Shown: positions 29,470-40,049, numbered from the stretch's first letter. The stretch is DNA of 64,000 nt from Nitratireductor mangrovi (GCF_007922615.2 NZ_CP042301.2:3952001-4016000), one strand, 5' to 3'. Notes: generated by a model not told the origin, from the letters alone. A program made the numbers and translations.

Positions 29470-30516
29470 TCAGGCGAGCCGGTAGCGGTGCACGTCCTCG
29501 CTCGCTTCGTCGCGCACCAGTTCGCCCTGCCACAGCATGCGGTTGACGTGCGCGTGCACCTCGCTGAAGGCGAAGCTGGTCTGGTGCGGGTCGAGCTTGC
29601 GCGGAAACACGAACGGCAGCAGCCCGGCGACCGAGCGCGCCTGCTCGCGGCACGCGTCGGCGATGATCGCGCAGCGCTCGTCATGGTGTTCGGCGAGTTC
29701 CCGGCAGCGCGTGTGCAGGCCGCGGAACGGCAGCTGGTGGCCCGGCAACACCAGCGCGTCGGCCGGGATGTCGGCCTCCAGCGCCTTCAGCGAGCGCAGA
29801 TAGAGCCCCAGCGGGTCGCCCTCCGGCTCCACTGCCCAGACGCTGATATTGGGCGTGATCTTGGCCAGCACCTGGTCGGCGGCCAGCAGCACGTTGCCGT
29901 CGCGCCAGTAAAACATCAGCTGTTCCGGCGCGTGGCCGTTGCCCGACAGCACCTCGAAATCGCGCCCGCCCAGCGTCAGCCGGTCGCCGGCGACCAGCCG
30001 CCGGAAGGTCGGCGGCAGCGGCGTCACCATGCGCAGATAGTTGTGGCCCTGCGTGCTGACCAGTTGCGCCATCTCCTCCGGCATGCCGTGCCGGCGGTAG
30101 AAATCGTGATAGGGCTTGGCCTCCAGCGCGCCCGGGCTGAGCGAGATGTTGAGGCAGCCGAGATAGGCCGAATGGCTGGTGAGCAACGGCAGGTCGAAGG
30201 TTTCGCACAGCCAGCCGGCGAGCCCGATATGGTCGGGATGGTAGTGGCTGACGATCAGCCGGCTGAGCCTGCGCCCGGCCAGCGGCCCGTCGGCGAGCGC
30301 CTGCCAGATCGCCCGCGTCGGATCATTGGCGATGCCGGTGTCGAGCACCGCCCAGCCGTCGCCATCCTCGATCAGGAAGATGTTGACGTGGTCGAGCCGG
30401 AACGGCAGCGGGATGCGTGCCCACAAGATGCCCGGCGCCACCTCGGTCACCGCGCCCGGCGCCGGCGGCTCGGGGAAGGGATAGATCAGGCTGTCCTGGT
30501 GGGTGGTTGCGGCCAA
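29470..30516 (-). CDS. Metallo-beta-lactamase fold hydrolase
   Basis: A zinc hydrolase of 348 residues. The signature H91-x-H93-x-D95-H96 is in LIVSHYHPDHIGLAG, and later LSGNGHAPEQLMFY and LPGHQLPFRGLHTR supply the remaining ligands. The C-terminal helical part resembles the winged LACTB2-like domain. It starts at TTG 30516 with a well-placed GGAGA, as there is no ATG near the conserved N-terminus. Thioesters, lactones and nucleic acids are all substrates in this superfamily, so the role is open. Confidence 0.85.
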   Translation of the reverse strand: MAATTHQDSLIYPFPEPPAPGAVTEVAPGILWARIPLPFRLDHVNIFLIEDGDGWAVLDTGIANDPTRAIWQALADGPLAGRRLSRLIVSHYHPDHIGLAGWLCETFDLPLLTSHSAYLGCLNISLSPGALEAKPYHDFYRRHGMPEEMAQLVSTQGHNYLRMVTPLPPTFRRLVAGDRLTLGGRDFEVLSGNGHAPEQLMFYWRDGNVLLAADQVLAKITPNISVWAVEPEGDPLGLYLRSLKALEADIPADALVLPGHQLPFRGLHTRCRELAEHHDERCAIIADACREQARSVAGLLPFVFPRKLDPHQTSFAFSEVHAHVNRMLWQGELVRDEASEDVHRYRLA

Positions 30517-30745
30517 GTCCGGGTCTCCGATTGACGGTCCGGCCTAGCCCACATGTCGTTCTTTCACAAGCCGGCGTCGTTGGCCTGCGCGCCCGGGCGC
30601 GGGCGCGCGCTAGCTTCTCTCCGGCCGCTGGGCCAACCGATTTTGTGCGTTCCGGCGGCCGCGGTCGCCGCGGCGGCTTCCGCCGGCCTTGGTGATCGCC
30701 TATGTGCAGGGGATCGCGATCGGATTCGTTCTCGGGGAGTGTTTC

Positions 30746-32182
30746 ATGCTGCGCAGGACCGACTTTTACATCGACGGCAGATGGGTGGCGCCGGCGGCGC
30801 CGAACGAGCTCGAGGTCGTCAATCCGGCCAACGAGCAGCCTTTCGCCGTCATCTCGCTGGGCGGCAAGGCCGATGTCGACACGGCGGTCGCCGCGGCCCG
30901 CCGTGCCTTCGCGGCCTGGAGCGTTTCGCCGAAGGAGGAGCGCATCGCTGCCCTCGAACGGCTGGCCGAGGCCTACAAGGCGCGCATGGCCGACATGGCG
31001 AAAGCGATCTCCGACGAGATGGGCGCGCCGATCAGGCTCGCCACCGAATCGCAGGCCGCAGCCGGGCTCGGGCACATCAAGACCTTCATCCGCACGCTGA
31101 AGGAGTTCCAGTTCGAGCACATCCTCAACGAGCGCAGCCCGCGCGACATGATCATGCACGAACCCGTCGGGGTCTGCGGGCTGATCACGCCGTGGAACTG
31201 GCCGATGAACCAGGTGACGCTCAAGGTGGTGCCGGCGATTGCCGCCGGCTGCACCGTGATCCTCAAGCCATCCGAGATCGCGCCGATCTCGTCGATCGTC
31301 TTCACCGAGATCATGGACGCCGCCGGCTTCCCGGCCGGCGTCTACAACATGGTCAACGGCGACGGCCCCGGCGTCGGCGAGGCGATGTCGCGCCACCCGG
31401 GCATCGACATGATGTCGTTCACCGGCTCGACCCGGGCCGGCGTGGCGGTCAGCAAGGCCGCCGCCGACACCGTCAAGCGCGTCACGCTGGAACTCGGCGG
31501 CAAGTCACCCAACATCGTCTTTGCCGATTCGGACCTGCCCGACGCGGTCAGGCGCGGCGCCGCGCACTGCTTCGAAAACACCGGCCAGTCCTGCAACGCG
31601 CCGACCCGCATGCTGGTCGAGCGCTCCGTCTATGACGAGGCGGTCGGCATCGCCGCCGATTTCGCGCGTGGCCAGAAGGTCGGCAATCCGGCCGAGGACG
31701 GCGACCATATCGGCCCGCTTTCCTCACAGGTGCAGTTCGACAAGGTGCAGGCGCTGATCGAGGCCGGCATCAAGGAAGGCGCGCGCCTGGTCGAGGGCGG
31801 CCTCGGGCGGCCGGAAGGTTTCAACCGTGGCTATTACGTGCGCCCGACCGTCTTTGCCGACGTCAGCAACGAGATGAGGATCGCGCGCGAGGAGATTTTC
31901 GGGCCCGTGCTGGCGATGATTCCGTTCGACGGCGAGGACGAGGCGGTCGAGATCGCCAACGACACGCCCTACGGGCTGGCGAGCTACGTGCAGTCCGGCG
32001 ATGTCGAGAGGCTGCGCCGCGTCACCCGCCGGCTGCGCGCCGGCATGGTGCATCTCAACGGTGCCTGGCGCTCGGCGGGCGCGCCGTTCGGCGGCTATAA
32101 GCAGTCCGGCCTTGGCCGCGAGGGCGGGCGCTGGGGCCTGGAGGATTTTCTCGAGGTCAAGTCGGTCGCCGGCTGGGAGTAG
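30746..32182 (+). CDS. NAD(P)-dependent aldehyde dehydrogenase
   Basis: An enzyme of 478 residues oxidising an aldehyde to an acid. The general base is E249 in VTLELGGKSPN, the nucleophile C283 in FENTGQSCNAPTRM, and the oxyanion asparagine lies in LITPWNWPMNQ (near residue 151). GSTRAG at the nucleotide site is also present. ATG 30746 with GGGGAG is the clear start. The longer frame has no similarity. It stands alone, divergent from the metallo-hydrolase, so the physiological aldehyde is unknown. Confidence 0.92.
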   Translation: MLRRTDFYIDGRWVAPAAPNELEVVNPANEQPFAVISLGGKADVDTAVAAARRAFAAWSVSPKEERIAALERLAEAYKARMADMAKAISDEMGAPIRLATESQAAAGLGHIKTFIRTLKEFQFEHILNERSPRDMIMHEPVGVCGLITPWNWPMNQVTLKVVPAIAAGCTVILKPSEIAPISSIVFTEIMDAAGFPAGVYNMVNGDGPGVGEAMSRHPGIDMMSFTGSTRAGVAVSKAAADTVKRVTLELGGKSPNIVFADSDLPDAVRRGAAHCFENTGQSCNAPTRMLVERSVYDEAVGIAADFARGQKVGNPAEDGDHIGPLSSQVQFDKVQALIEAGIKEGARLVEGGLGRPEGFNRGYYVRPTVFADVSNEMRIAREEIFGPVLAMIPFDGEDEAVEIANDTPYGLASYVQSGDVERLRRVTRRLRAGMVHLNGAWRSAGAPFGGYKQSGLGREGGRWGLEDFLEVKSVAGWE

Positions 32183-32183
32183 G

Positions 32184-32202
32184 GGTGCCGGAGTCCGGCA
32201 CC
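32184..32202. terminator. Terminator hairpin after the aldehyde dehydrogenase
   Basis: GGTGCCGGA and TCCGGCACC are perfect nine-base arms around one base, directly after the stop codon. There is no T-run. It is probably a structure-dependent stop between convergent genes. Confidence 0.5.
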
Positions 32203-32305
32203 GGAGCCGGGCGTCGGAGTTCGTTCCGGCGCCTCGAGCGGCTGTCAGGCAAGGCCGCGCGCGATCCGGGTATTGCGGCCTTGCGCGCGGCAGAAAACGC
32301 CGCGC

Positions 32306-33076
32306 TCAGTTGCGAAAGTTCGAGCCTTCCTCGTCGAGGATCGCCTTGAGTTCGTCGAGGTGCCGGCGCGCCCCGGCCACGGGGTAGTCGTCGATCTGCT
32401 GAGCCACCTTGCGCGCCACCTCGTCGGGCAGCCGCCTCAGCGGCTTTCCCGTCCACAGCGCCTTGATGTAGGTCTCGCAGGCACGCTCGAAATAATAAAG
32501 CCGGTCGAAGGTCTCCGCGACGCTGTCGCCGATCACCAGAACGCCGTGATTGCCCATCACCATAACCTTGACCTTGGGGTCCGACAGCAGCGCCGCACAC
32601 CGCTCGCCCTCCTCCTCGAAGGCCAGCCCGGCATATCCCTCGTCCACCACCACGCGTTCGAAGAAGGTCGCCGAGGTCTGGTCGATCGGCGGCAGGGTCG
32701 AATCGGCGAGCGAGGCCAGCACCGTTGCATGCACCGAATGCACATGCATGACGCAGCGCGCATGCTGGCAGTGCCGGTGCAGTGCTCCGTGCAGGCCCCA
32801 GGCGGTCGGGTCCGGCGCATCGGGCCGCTCCATGGTCTCCGGATCGTCGGCGTCCAGCTCCAGGAGGTCGCTCGCCCGGATGCGCGAAAAATGCATCATG
32901 TTCGGGTTGATCAGGAAGCGGCGGCCGCTCTCGTCGAGCGCCAGCGAGAAATGGTTGGCGACCGCCTCGTGCATGTCGAGCCGCGCCGTCCAGCGGAACG
33001 CCGCGGCGAGGTCGACGCGTTCTTCGTAGAAGGTCAGGTTCGGCTTCCGGTCGGCCTGCAAAGGGGTGACGATCAT
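32306..33076 (-). CDS. Class II aldolase/adducin family protein
   Basis: A zinc enzyme of 256 residues related to fuculose-1-phosphate aldolase. Metal-ligand histidines are in CVMHVHSVHATVLAS (near residues 115-120) and in the later VMVMGNHGVLVIG. The N-terminal segment AFRWTARLDMHEAVANHFSL fits the decarboxylase/adducin branch. ATG 33076 with GGGAG is well supported. It follows ureG by 50 bases on the same strand and is likely the last gene of the urease transcript, although no link with urea metabolism is known. Confidence 0.86.
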   Translation of the reverse strand: MIVTPLQADRKPNLTFYEERVDLAAAFRWTARLDMHEAVANHFSLALDESGRRFLINPNMMHFSRIRASDLLELDADDPETMERPDAPDPTAWGLHGALHRHCQHARCVMHVHSVHATVLASLADSTLPPIDQTSATFFERVVVDEGYAGLAFEEEGERCAALLSDPKVKVMVMGNHGVLVIGDSVAETFDRLYYFERACETYIKALWTGKPLRRLPDEVARKVAQQIDDYPVAGARRHLDELKAILDEEGSNFRN

Positions 33077-33126
33077 GGTTCGTTTCTCCCGATTTTTCCT
33101 GTTTCTGCCCGAATTTTCCGTGGGTT

Positions 33127-33765
33127 TCAGGCTGTTTTCCGCGGGTTTTCGAGCCGCAATCCGCCGTTCTCGACGATGAAGTCGACGATCTCCGCCACCC
33201 CGCGGCCGCGCGACAGGTCGGTGAAGCTGAACGGCCTTGTCCCACGCATGCGCCCCGCATCGGCCTGCATCTGTTCGAGGTCGACATTGACGTGCGGCGC
33301 CAGGTCCGCCTTGTTGATCACCAGATAGTCGGAACGCGTGATGCCCGGCCCGCCTTTTCGAGGGATGTCGCCGCCCTGGCAGACCGAGATCACATAGAGC
33401 GTCAGGTCGGCGAGGTCGGGCGAAAAGGTCGCCGCCAGATTGTCGCCGCCGGATTCGATGAAGACGATGTCGAGGCCCGGAATCCTGCGGTTCAGCTCGG
33501 CGATCGCCTGCAGATTGATCGAGGCGTCCTCGCGGATCGCCGTGTGCGGGCAGCCGCCGGTCTCCACCCCCATGATGCGGTCTTCCGAGATCGCTTGCAG
33601 CCGGGCCAGCATCTTGGCGTCCTCGGTCGTGTAGATGTCGTTGGTGACGACCGCGATCGAGAATTCCTCGCGCATTGCCTTGCACAGTTTTTCGGTCAGC
33701 GTCGTCTTTCCGGAGCCGACCGGGCCGCCGATGCCGACGCGAAGCGGGCCGTTTTGCGAGTTCAT
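33127..33765 (-). CDS. ureG: Urease accessory GTPase UreG
   Basis: The GTPase of 212 residues that drives nickel insertion into urease. The P-loop [17 protein letters not shown] lies at residues 11-27, the conserved nickel-binding [15 protein letters not shown] near residue 70, and [13 protein letters not shown] and [10 protein letters not shown] (guanine specificity) follow. Its start overlaps the DUF3995 stop by four bases. Confidence 0.96.
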   Translation of the reverse strand: MNSQNGPLRVGIGGPVGSGKTTLTEKLCKAMREEFSIAVVTNDIYTTEDAKMLARLQAISEDRIMGVETGGCPHTAIREDASINLQAIAELNRRIPGLDIVFIESGGDNLAATFSPDLADLTLYVISVCQGGDIPRKGGPGITRSDYLVINKADLAPHVNVDLEQMQADAGRMRGTRPFSFTDLSRGRGVAEIVDFIVENGGLRLENPRKTA

Positions 33766-34202
33766 GCGAAATATCCCTTGAAAATCAGCAACAGGAAGCC
33801 GGCGCCGATCGCGAGGCAGAGCGGCGAATAATAGCGCACGTCCAGCGTTGCGAAAGGCTGCTCCGGCGTCAACCGCCGCCATGCCGGCGTGAAGCCGGCG
33901 ACGCCGCGGCCGAGGAACACCAGCATCGCACCCGCTCCTGCGATCATGGCGAACGCTGAAGGAACAGGCAGCACGACGGCGCCGGCCAGCGAGAGGGCAA
34001 CCAGCGCGGCAACAAGTAAGGCAGCGACCACGGCGAAGCTCGCCGCTGTCGAAGGCATTCGCTCGATACCCTTGAAGCCGGCGATGGCGCGGGCGCAGGA
34101 GCGCTCGTCCTCTCCCGGCCAGACGCCGCCAATGCCCCAATAGGCGTGCAGCGCGGCAATGGCGAACAGAACCGCCGCGAGGGCAAAGGCGATCAGGATC
34201 AT
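33762..34202 (-). CDS. DUF3995 membrane protein inside the urease operon
   Basis: A protein of 146 residues with four hydrophobic helices (near residues 3-24, 52-76, 80-98 and 125-143) and the [11 protein letters not shown] segment typical of DUF3995. It is wedged between ureF and ureG, overlapping each by four bases, so it is certainly co-translated with them. The family has no known role. Location suggests a link to nickel or urea handling, which is an inference. Confidence 0.82.
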   Translation of the reverse strand: MILIAFALAAVLFAIAALHAYWGIGGVWPGEDERSCARAIAGFKGIERMPSTAASFAVVAALLVAALVALSLAGAVVLPVPSAFAMIAGAGAMLVFLGRGVAGFTPAWRRLTPEQPFATLDVRYYSPLCLAIGAGFLLLIFKGYFA

Positions 34203-34855
34203 GAGCGGAAAAGCCTCGTATGCAGCGTCTCGTGCCGCATCGCGGCGATTTCCGACATGAGCGCCACGCCGCCGAGATCGTCAAGCGTCGAGCTGTCGGC
34301 GCATTCCGCCACCGCCTCGATCGTCGGTTCGAGTTCGGCCAGCACGGCGACGCCGTCCTTCTGCCCGGTGACGCCGAGACGGATTGCCGCCTGCACCAGA
34401 TTGGAGGTGAAAGCCTGAAGGTAGGCGGCGAGCACGTCGCGGCTCGCGACGCCGTGGCCGCCGGAGACGGCCCCGACCGCGACCGGATAGGCGCAATCTT
34501 CCGGCAGCCGCGCCAGCGTTTCGCAGGGCCAGGCAGCGGCGGCCTGCCGGAACGCCATGCCCTGCAGCATCGTTTCCAAATGCCGTTCCTTCGAGCCGGC
34601 GAGCGCCTCGGCCAGTTCGTTCAGTTCGGCGAGGTTGCCGCCGTCGCCTGCCTGTCGCCACGCTTCGCGGCACAGCACGGCGTCGTTCCAGCCCGAGCCT
34701 TGGCGCAGCAGCGTCTCGATCCAGTTGCTGAGCGTGACCGGGTTGTTGACCAGTCCGTCATGGACCGCGCTTTCCAGCCCGTGGCTGTAGCTGAACGCGC
34801 CGACCGGAAATGCCGGCGACAGCCAGGCGAGCAAACGGACGAGGCCGGTCGTCAC
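34199..34855 (-). CDS. ureF: Urease accessory protein UreF
   Basis: An all-helical chaperone of 218 residues that bridges the UreD-urease complex and UreG. The start region [20 protein letters not shown] is the family signature, followed by [22 protein letters not shown]-terminal tail ([20 protein letters not shown]) matches the part that contacts UreG. It overlaps the genes on both sides by four bases. Confidence 0.95.
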   Translation of the reverse strand: MTTGLVRLLAWLSPAFPVGAFSYSHGLESAVHDGLVNNPVTLSNWIETLLRQGSGWNDAVLCREAWRQAGDGGNLAELNELAEALAGSKERHLETMLQGMAFRQAAAAWPCETLARLPEDCAYPVAVGAVSGGHGVASRDVLAAYLQAFTSNLVQAAIRLGVTGQKDGVAVLAELEPTIEAVAECADSSTLDDLGGVALMSEIAAMRHETLHTRLFRS

Positions 34856-35133
34856 CGCTTGGCCGCCGCGGCGAGATCGTCGAGGTCGCCGATCCTCAGG
34901 AGGTGCAGTTCACGCACGAGCCGGATGGTCGGCTTCAGGCCGAAAAAGGCGGAGCCGACAACGAAGAACCAGATCGCTGCGGTCTCGATCGCCGGATAGA
35001 AGAACAGCACCGATCCGACGAGAAAGAGCAGGGCAGCGCAGAAGTCGACGACGGTGTAGCCGAGTTCGTAGGCGGCCCAGATACGGCGGTGGCGGTCGGA
35101 GCGCGACCGGTTGTCGGGATCGAATAGGACCAT
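34852..35133 (-). CDS. YrhK-domain membrane protein inside the urease operon
   Basis: A small protein of 93 residues with two hydrophobic helices, near residues 27-47 and 51-68, matching the YrhK domain (PF14145). It starts 58 bases after ureE and overlaps ureF by four bases. The function is unknown. A role next to nickel chaperones has not been shown. Confidence 0.75.
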   Translation of the reverse strand: MVLFDPDNRSRSDRHRRIWAAYELGYTVVDFCAALLFLVGSVLFFYPAIETAAIWFFVVGSAFFGLKPTIRLVRELHLLRIGDLDDLAAAAKR

Positions 35134-35191
35134 CTCGTCCGTCCTCGCTCAGGCTTGTGGTTTGCCGTTGTACGGCCGTGGCGCGGCGCAC

Positions 35192-35722
35192 TCAGCCGTG
35201 GCCATGTCCGGCGTGATGGGCATGTTCGTGGTCGTCCGAGTGGTCGTGGTGATGCGCGTGAGCGTGGGAGTGACCTTGCCCGGAATAGGCACCGCGCAAC
35301 GGTGTGAACGGCTCGGAGATGTCGCGCACCGCCGCGCCCAGCCCCTCCAGCATGGTGCGGATGACATGGTCGCGCAGGATCACGATGCGGTCGTCCTCTA
35401 TCTGCGCGGCGAGGTGGCGATTGCCGATATGCCAGCAGAGTTCGGCCAGATGCAGCCGGTCGCGGCCGCGGACGTCGAAAAGGTCCTCCTCGGCCGCGAT
35501 GATTTCGGCGTGACGGCCGTCCTCCAGAACCAGCACGTCATGCGCCTCCAGCGCCACCGGTTCGGCAAAGTCGACCAGTACCTTGTCGCCATGGGCAAGG
35601 GACACTGCCTTGCGACGCAGATGACGCTCGTCATGCGCAAGCACCGCGACATCGAACGGCAGCGGCCGGCCCGGGTCGGCTGCGACGTTGGCGGCGCGCC
35701 GAAATGTGGTCGCCCGCAGCAT
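35192..35722 (-). CDS. ureE: Urease nickel metallochaperone UreE
   Basis: The nickel carrier of 176 residues that hands metal to UreG and the urease apoenzyme. An N-terminal peptide-binding domain ([20 protein letters not shown]) is followed by the metal-binding domain with [14 protein letters not shown]. The last 30 residues contain 13 histidines, a nickel-storage tail. The start overlaps the stop of the GST gene (TGATG). The longer upstream frame shadows that gene. Confidence 0.94.
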   Translation of the reverse strand: MLRATTFRRAANVAADPGRPLPFDVAVLAHDERHLRRKAVSLAHGDKVLVDFAEPVALEAHDVLVLEDGRHAEIIAAEEDLFDVRGRDRLHLAELCWHIGNRHLAAQIEDDRIVILRDHVIRTMLEGLGAAVRDISEPFTPLRGAYSGQGHSHAHAHHHDHSDDHEHAHHAGHGHG

Positions 35723-36324
35723 CAGAAGCTGCCGCCATTGGCCTGCGAGCGCGCTCTTGCCGGGCGCGCCAGCACGCGGTCGAAATAGGCGTTCACGCGG
35801 TCCGATTCGACGGCGAACTTGCCGCCGCGCGCCCAACTGCCGATGTCGCCGAGCATCACGTCGACGGCCGAGAAGCGGTCGCCGAGCGCATAGTTGCGGC
35901 CATCGAGCCGTCGGTCGAGCGCCTTGATCTCGTTGCCGAAGTCGAAGGCCGTCGCGGGCCCGACATCGACCCGGAGCTTTTCCGGCAGCAGGAAACGGTG
36001 GCGCAGCTTGTTCCACAGCGGTGCCTCCAGCTCCGACTGGATGAAGAACATCCAGCTGTCCATCTCGGCGCGACCGGCGAGTCCGGGCTCGGGACCCATG
36101 CCCTTGTCGGCGTGTTTTTCGGCAAGATAGCAGCAGATCGCAGCGGAATCGGTGATGACGAGATCGCCGTCGATCAGCATCGGCACCTTGCCCGACGGAT
36201 TGAGCGCATAGGCCTCCGGCGAGCGGATCTTGACCTCGGAGAACTCGTAGGGTTCGCCAAGCTCTTCCAGCATCCACAGGACGCGGCTGACCCTCGACCC
36301 GCGCGATCCGACCGCCTTGTACAT
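35722..36324 (-). CDS. Glutathione S-transferase, translationally coupled to ureE
   Basis: A cytosolic GST of 200 residues. The thioredoxin-fold N-terminus has [20 protein letters not shown], the cis-proline loop GKVPMLIDG, and [15 protein letters not shown], which binds the glutathione gamma-glutamyl group. The helical C-domain follows. Its stop overlaps the ureE ATG, so it belongs to the urease operon here. The active-site residue is likely a serine or arginine of the GSRGSR loop. ATG 36324 with GGGGAG is preferred to GTG 36330. Confidence 0.87.
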   Translation of the reverse strand: MYKAVGSRGSRVSRVLWMLEELGEPYEFSEVKIRSPEAYALNPSGKVPMLIDGDLVITDSAAICCYLAEKHADKGMGPEPGLAGRAEMDSWMFFIQSELEAPLWNKLRHRFLLPEKLRVDVGPATAFDFGNEIKALDRRLDGRNYALGDRFSAVDVMLGDIGSWARGGKFAVESDRVNAYFDRVLARPARARSQANGGSF

Positions 36325-36361
36325 TCGCACACTCCCCGACTGTTAGCCGTCCGCTCCCGCC

Positions 36362-36964
36362 TCAACTCGGCGTGTCGAACAGGCGCCAGATCCACGATAT
36401 CTGGTAGACGAGCGTGAAGGCAACGAAGGCGACGTGGAAACGCCGGTTTGTGGTGGCGATCGCCACCAGGCAAAGCGACGCGAAGACGATGGTGCGGACC
36501 AGATATTCGTGGCCGAATCGGGCGAAATGCGCCTCGCCCTTGATCAGCGTGTCGACGACGTCGAACAGATACGTCGCACCAAGCAGCCCGAAAAACCATG
36601 CCCGCCGCGCAAAGAAGAACTCCTCGTAGCCGGCGTAGTCCCACATCGAATCCGGGAAGAGCAGCGCGCAGAGCAGGAACAGGAGCACGGCATAGGCGAG
36701 GATGAAGAAATAGACGCCGAAGGTCCATTCCTCGATGTGGAACAGGCCGAACTGCCACCACCAGAAATGCACCAGCATCAGCAGCAGCGAGGCGACCCAG
36801 GCCAGATGGACCGGATAGAGCGGGTATTGGCGCGGATGCTGCACGATGCGCGCCACCCCGGAGAGCAATCGGGTGACGCCAAGCCCGATCACCATGCCCA
36901 TGACGATGCGGATATGGGGAAAGATTTCGCCGATGGCGGCCTGCGCCGTTGCGTTCTCGGTCAT
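36362..36964 (-). CDS. Six-helix membrane protein of unknown function
   Basis: A protein of 200 residues with about six hydrophobic stretches, including HLAWVASLLLMLVHFWWWQF and a long segment around residues 85-105. It is rich in tryptophan and phenylalanine. I do not recognise a named family. It lies between the frameshifted HExxH gene and the GST gene on the urease strand, with 37 bases to the next gene and about 100 behind. No catalytic motif is visible. Confidence 0.7.
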   Translation of the reverse strand: MTENATAQAAIGEIFPHIRIVMGMVIGLGVTRLLSGVARIVQHPRQYPLYPVHLAWVASLLLMLVHFWWWQFGLFHIEEWTFGVYFFILAYAVLLFLLCALLFPDSMWDYAGYEEFFFARRAWFFGLLGATYLFDVVDTLIKGEAHFARFGHEYLVRTIVFASLCLVAIATTNRRFHVAFVAFTLVYQISWIWRLFDTPS

Positions 36965-37067
36965 TGCTCGCGATCGATCATATGCGGAGCGACACCGCTG
37001 ACTGCAGGATCGCCATCATGCTCCGTAACGGTCGTAGCGCAACCTTGACATTTCGGTGCGAGGTGCG

Positions 37068-37837
37068 TCACGCGCCGCTGCGGTCGGTGACACCCGGGTT
37101 CGCCTTGAGATAGCGCAGCGCCTTGCGGAAATAGGCGGCGGGCCCGCTGCCGAGATGGGAGCGAGCCAGCGCCTGCCAGGCCGGATCGTGGATGACGAAC
37201 AACGCGAGGGCAAAGGCCCGCTCGGCTGGTGAAAGGTAACCCTGTCGCTTGAAAGACCAACCCTGGGTGCCGGTGGCTGCATCGCTGTACTGCCGGAACT
37301 GCGATGCGGTGTTGCAGTTGAAAATCCCGAAACCGAAATTGGTAACGCAAGGTCGGTTGCGAATTCCTCCATGTCCTCGCCGCCCGGCGGACCTTCACCA
37401 ATCGAAAACAACAGCGGGTGGCACAGTTCGTGAGCAAATGCGGCGATCAGTTCCATCGGATGGTTCACGAGGCTCGGCTCGTAGGTAATGACCATACGCT
37501 CGCCGTCGACGGAGAATGTGCCCGCAGGCCCACCGGGCGCATTCTCGACGACCTGCATCGGGCCCAAAATCGCATCCACAGACGCCTCTTGGGCCACGAG
37601 TTCGAACTGGCCTGGATCGACACCGAGGTGGCTGGCGACCTGTGTAGAGTAATGCAGCGCGGCCTCGTGTCCATCGCCTGTGGCAACGGAGAAGAACGCG
37701 GCAGTGGGCAGAACCAGTTCGCGGTCGCTTTGCAGGCCCGTGCCGGGAAACTTTTCGGATAGCCAATGCCAGCACGCCAGCAGCCATTCCTCGTCATCCG
37801 GTTCCAGCAGTGACCGCGTGCGCCAGAACCAGGCCAT
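37068..37837 (-). pseudogene. HExxH metallopeptidase-like protein, interrupted by a frameshift
   Basis: The frame from ATG 37837 gives a soluble protein with AFAHELCHPLLFSIGEG, an HExxH zinc motif at residues 136-140, and a following EEFATDL segment that may supply the third ligand. Near 37345 the frame breaks. The natural continuation (VTNFGFGIFNCNTASQFRQY, then GYLSPAERAFALALFVIHDP) lies two bases on and ends at 37068. Adding one G after CTTGC restores a single protein of about 256 residues. It is either a recent mutation or a sequencing error. It begins two bases after the ureC stop codon. Confidence 0.75.
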
Positions 37838-37839
37838 GG

Positions 37840-39552
37840 CTAAAACAGAAAATACCGCTGCGCCATCGGCAGCACCGTCGCCGGCTCGCAGGTCAGAAGC
37901 TCGCCGTTGGCGCGCACCTCGTAGGTCTCCGGGTCGACCTCGACATGCGGCGTGGCGTCGTTGAGCACCATCGCCTTCTTGCCGATGCCGCCGCGCGTAT
38001 TTGCCACCGCCACCATGTCCTTTTCGACGCCCAGCGCTGCCTTGAGCCCGCGGTCGAGCGCGGCTTTGGAGACGAAGGTGACCGAGGAATTGGTGACCGC
38101 CTTGCCGAAGGCGCCGAACATTGGCCGCATGTGGACCGGCTGCGGAGTCGGTATCGAGGCGTTGGGATCGCCCATCGGGGCCGCGGCGATGGAGCCGCCG
38201 ACCAGCACCATGTCCGGCTTGACGCCGAAGAAGGCCGGGTTCCAGAGCACCAGATCGGCGCGCTTTCCGACTTCGATCGAGCCGATCTCGGCCGCCATGC
38301 CCTGCGCGATGGCGGGGTTGATGGTGTATTTGGCGATGTAGCGGCGGACCCGGAAATTGTCGTTGTCGCCGGTTTCCTCGGCGAGGCGGCCGCGCTGGCG
38401 CTTCATCTTGTCGGCGGTCTGCCAGGTGCGGATCAGCACCTCGCCGACCCGGCCCATGGCCTGGCTGTCCGACGAGATGATCGAGAAGGCGCCCAAGTCG
38501 TGCAGGATATCCTCGGCGGCGATCGTCTCCTTGCGGATACGGCTTTCGGCAAAGGCGATGTCCTCCGGGATCGACGGCGACAGGTGATGGCACACCATCA
38601 GCATGTCGAGATGTTCGGCGATGGTGTTGACCGTGTAGGGCCGGGTCGGATTGGTCGAGGACGGGATGACGTTTTGAAGCCCGCAGACCTTGATGATATC
38701 GGGTGCGTGACCGCCGCCGGCACCCTCGGTGTGGAAGGCATGGATCGTGCGCCCCTTGAAGGCCTCGACGGTGCTCTCCACGAAGCCGCTCTCGTTGAGC
38801 GTGTCGGTGTGGATCATCACCTGCACGTCGTGCTCGTCGGCGACCGTCAGGCAATTGTCGATCGCCGCAGGTGTGGTGCCCCAGTCCTCGTGAAGCTTGA
38901 GCGCGCAAGCGCCGCCCAGCACCATCTCGTGGAGCGCCGCCGGTAGCGAGGCATTGCCCTTGCCGGCGAGACCGATATTCATCGGGAAGGCGTCGAAGGA
39001 CTGGATCATGCGCCCGATATGCCACGGCCCCGGCGTGCAGGTGGTGGCGAGCGTGCCGTGAGCGGGGCCGGTGCCGCCGCCGAGCATGGTGGTGACGCCC
39101 GACATCAACGCTTCCTCGATCTGCTGCGGGCAGATGAAGTGGATATGGGCGTCGAAGCCGCCGGCGGTGAGGATGCGGCCCTCGCCGGCAATCGCCTCGG
39201 TGCCCGGGCCGACGATGATGGTGACGCCCGGCTGGGTGTCGGGGTTGCCGGCCTTGCCTATCGCCGCGATCCGTCCGTCCCTCAACCCGATATCGGCCTT
39301 GTAGATGCCGGTCGCGTCCACAACCAGCGCATTGGTGATGACAGTGTCGACGGCGCCGTCGGCGCGGCTCGCCTGGCCCTGGCCCATGCCGTCGCGCAGG
39401 ACCTTGCCGCCGCCGAACTTCACCTCTTCGCCGCGGACGGTGAAATCCTTCTCGACCTCCACGAACAGCTCGGTGTCGGCCAGGCGAACCTTGTCGCCGA
39501 CCGTCGGCCCGAACATCTGCGCATAGGCTGAGCGTGAGATCCTTGCCGGCAC
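37840..39552 (-). CDS. ureC: Urease alpha (catalytic) subunit
   Basis: The catalytic subunit of 570 residues, hydrolysing urea at a dinickel site. Visible landmarks: [14 protein letters not shown] (first histidine ligands), [16 protein letters not shown] with the carbamylated lysine, [12 protein letters not shown] and [16 protein letters not shown] with nickel-binding histidines, and the flap [19 protein letters not shown] with the catalytic histidine. It starts at GTG 39552 behind GGAGG, after the DUF6980 gene. A very long second frame in this region is a shadow. Confidence 0.97.
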   Translation of the reverse strand: MPARISRSAYAQMFGPTVGDKVRLADTELFVEVEKDFTVRGEEVKFGGGKVLRDGMGQGQASRADGAVDTVITNALVVDATGIYKADIGLRDGRIAAIGKAGNPDTQPGVTIIVGPGTEAIAGEGRILTAGGFDAHIHFICPQQIEEALMSGVTTMLGGGTGPAHGTLATTCTPGPWHIGRMIQSFDAFPMNIGLAGKGNASLPAALHEMVLGGACALKLHEDWGTTPAAIDNCLTVADEHDVQVMIHTDTLNESGFVESTVEAFKGRTIHAFHTEGAGGGHAPDIIKVCGLQNVIPSSTNPTRPYTVNTIAEHLDMLMVCHHLSPSIPEDIAFAESRIRKETIAAEDILHDLGAFSIISSDSQAMGRVGEVLIRTWQTADKMKRQRGRLAEETGDNDNFRVRRYIAKYTINPAIAQGMAAEIGSIEVGKRADLVLWNPAFFGVKPDMVLVGGSIAAAPMGDPNASIPTPQPVHMRPMFGAFGKAVTNSSVTFVSKAALDRGLKAALGVEKDMVAVANTRGGIGKKAMVLNDATPHVEVDPETYEVRANGELLTCEPATVLPMAQRYFLF

Positions 39553-39555
39553 GGT

Positions 39556-39951
39556 CTAGGCCTCCTTTTTTGACCGCCAAGCGGCGGAGCGGTATTCTTG
39601 CGGGATGTCCTGGCTGAGCGGGTCGTCGAAGCCGAGAGCTTCGAGTTCGTCGAACCAGCGCTCGCGCTGGCTTTCGGCAAGCTTGGCGCCGCACCACGGA
39701 CAATGGCGGATGGTCACTGTCGAGGCGCCGCCATCATGGACGATCAGCCCGTATTCGCCGATGACCGGGCTGTAGGCGATCAGCATGTCGGCGCAGGCGA
39801 ATGGGTCGTCGGCATGCTCGATGCAGTCGTTGGCAATCGCCGCCGTCATGTCGTCGCAGCAATGCGCGACGGCCGGCTCCGCAAAGCTCGCAGGGACGCC
39901 GTCAGGGTCCATCCAGAGCACGCGGTAATCCGGGAAAAGCCGCTGCGACAT
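39556..39951 (-). CDS. DUF6980 family protein in the urease operon
   Basis: A protein of 131 residues. The double cysteine in AVAHCCDDMTAAI and the pair in RHCPWCGAKLAESQRERWFD, with LIVHDGGASTVTI between, match the DUF6980 family of small, possibly zinc-binding proteins. The C-terminus runs to within three bases of the ureC start, so it is co-transcribed. The function is unknown and not normally linked to urease. The longer frame to 40014 is not supported. The region upstream is shared with the divergent secreted-protein gene. Confidence 0.8.
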   Translation of the reverse strand: MSQRLFPDYRVLWMDPDGVPASFAEPAVAHCCDDMTAAIANDCIEHADDPFACADMLIAYSPVIGEYGLIVHDGGASTVTIRHCPWCGAKLAESQRERWFDELEALGFDDPLSQDIPQEYRSAAWRSKKEA

Positions 39952-40049
39952 CACATTCTCGACCGATTGGGAACGACAATGGCCGGCGAAACGTTTGCTC
40001 TCAGGGGAGAGCACACGGCCGAGACGAGCGAAAGGAAGGGGATTTTTGC

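Noticed and set aside
37016..39703. 895-codon open frame on the minus strand covering ureC
   Set aside because: Most of it is an alternative frame of ureC with Arg/His/Gly-rich nonsense. Only its last part, from ATG 37837, is a real protein, annotated as the frameshifted gene.
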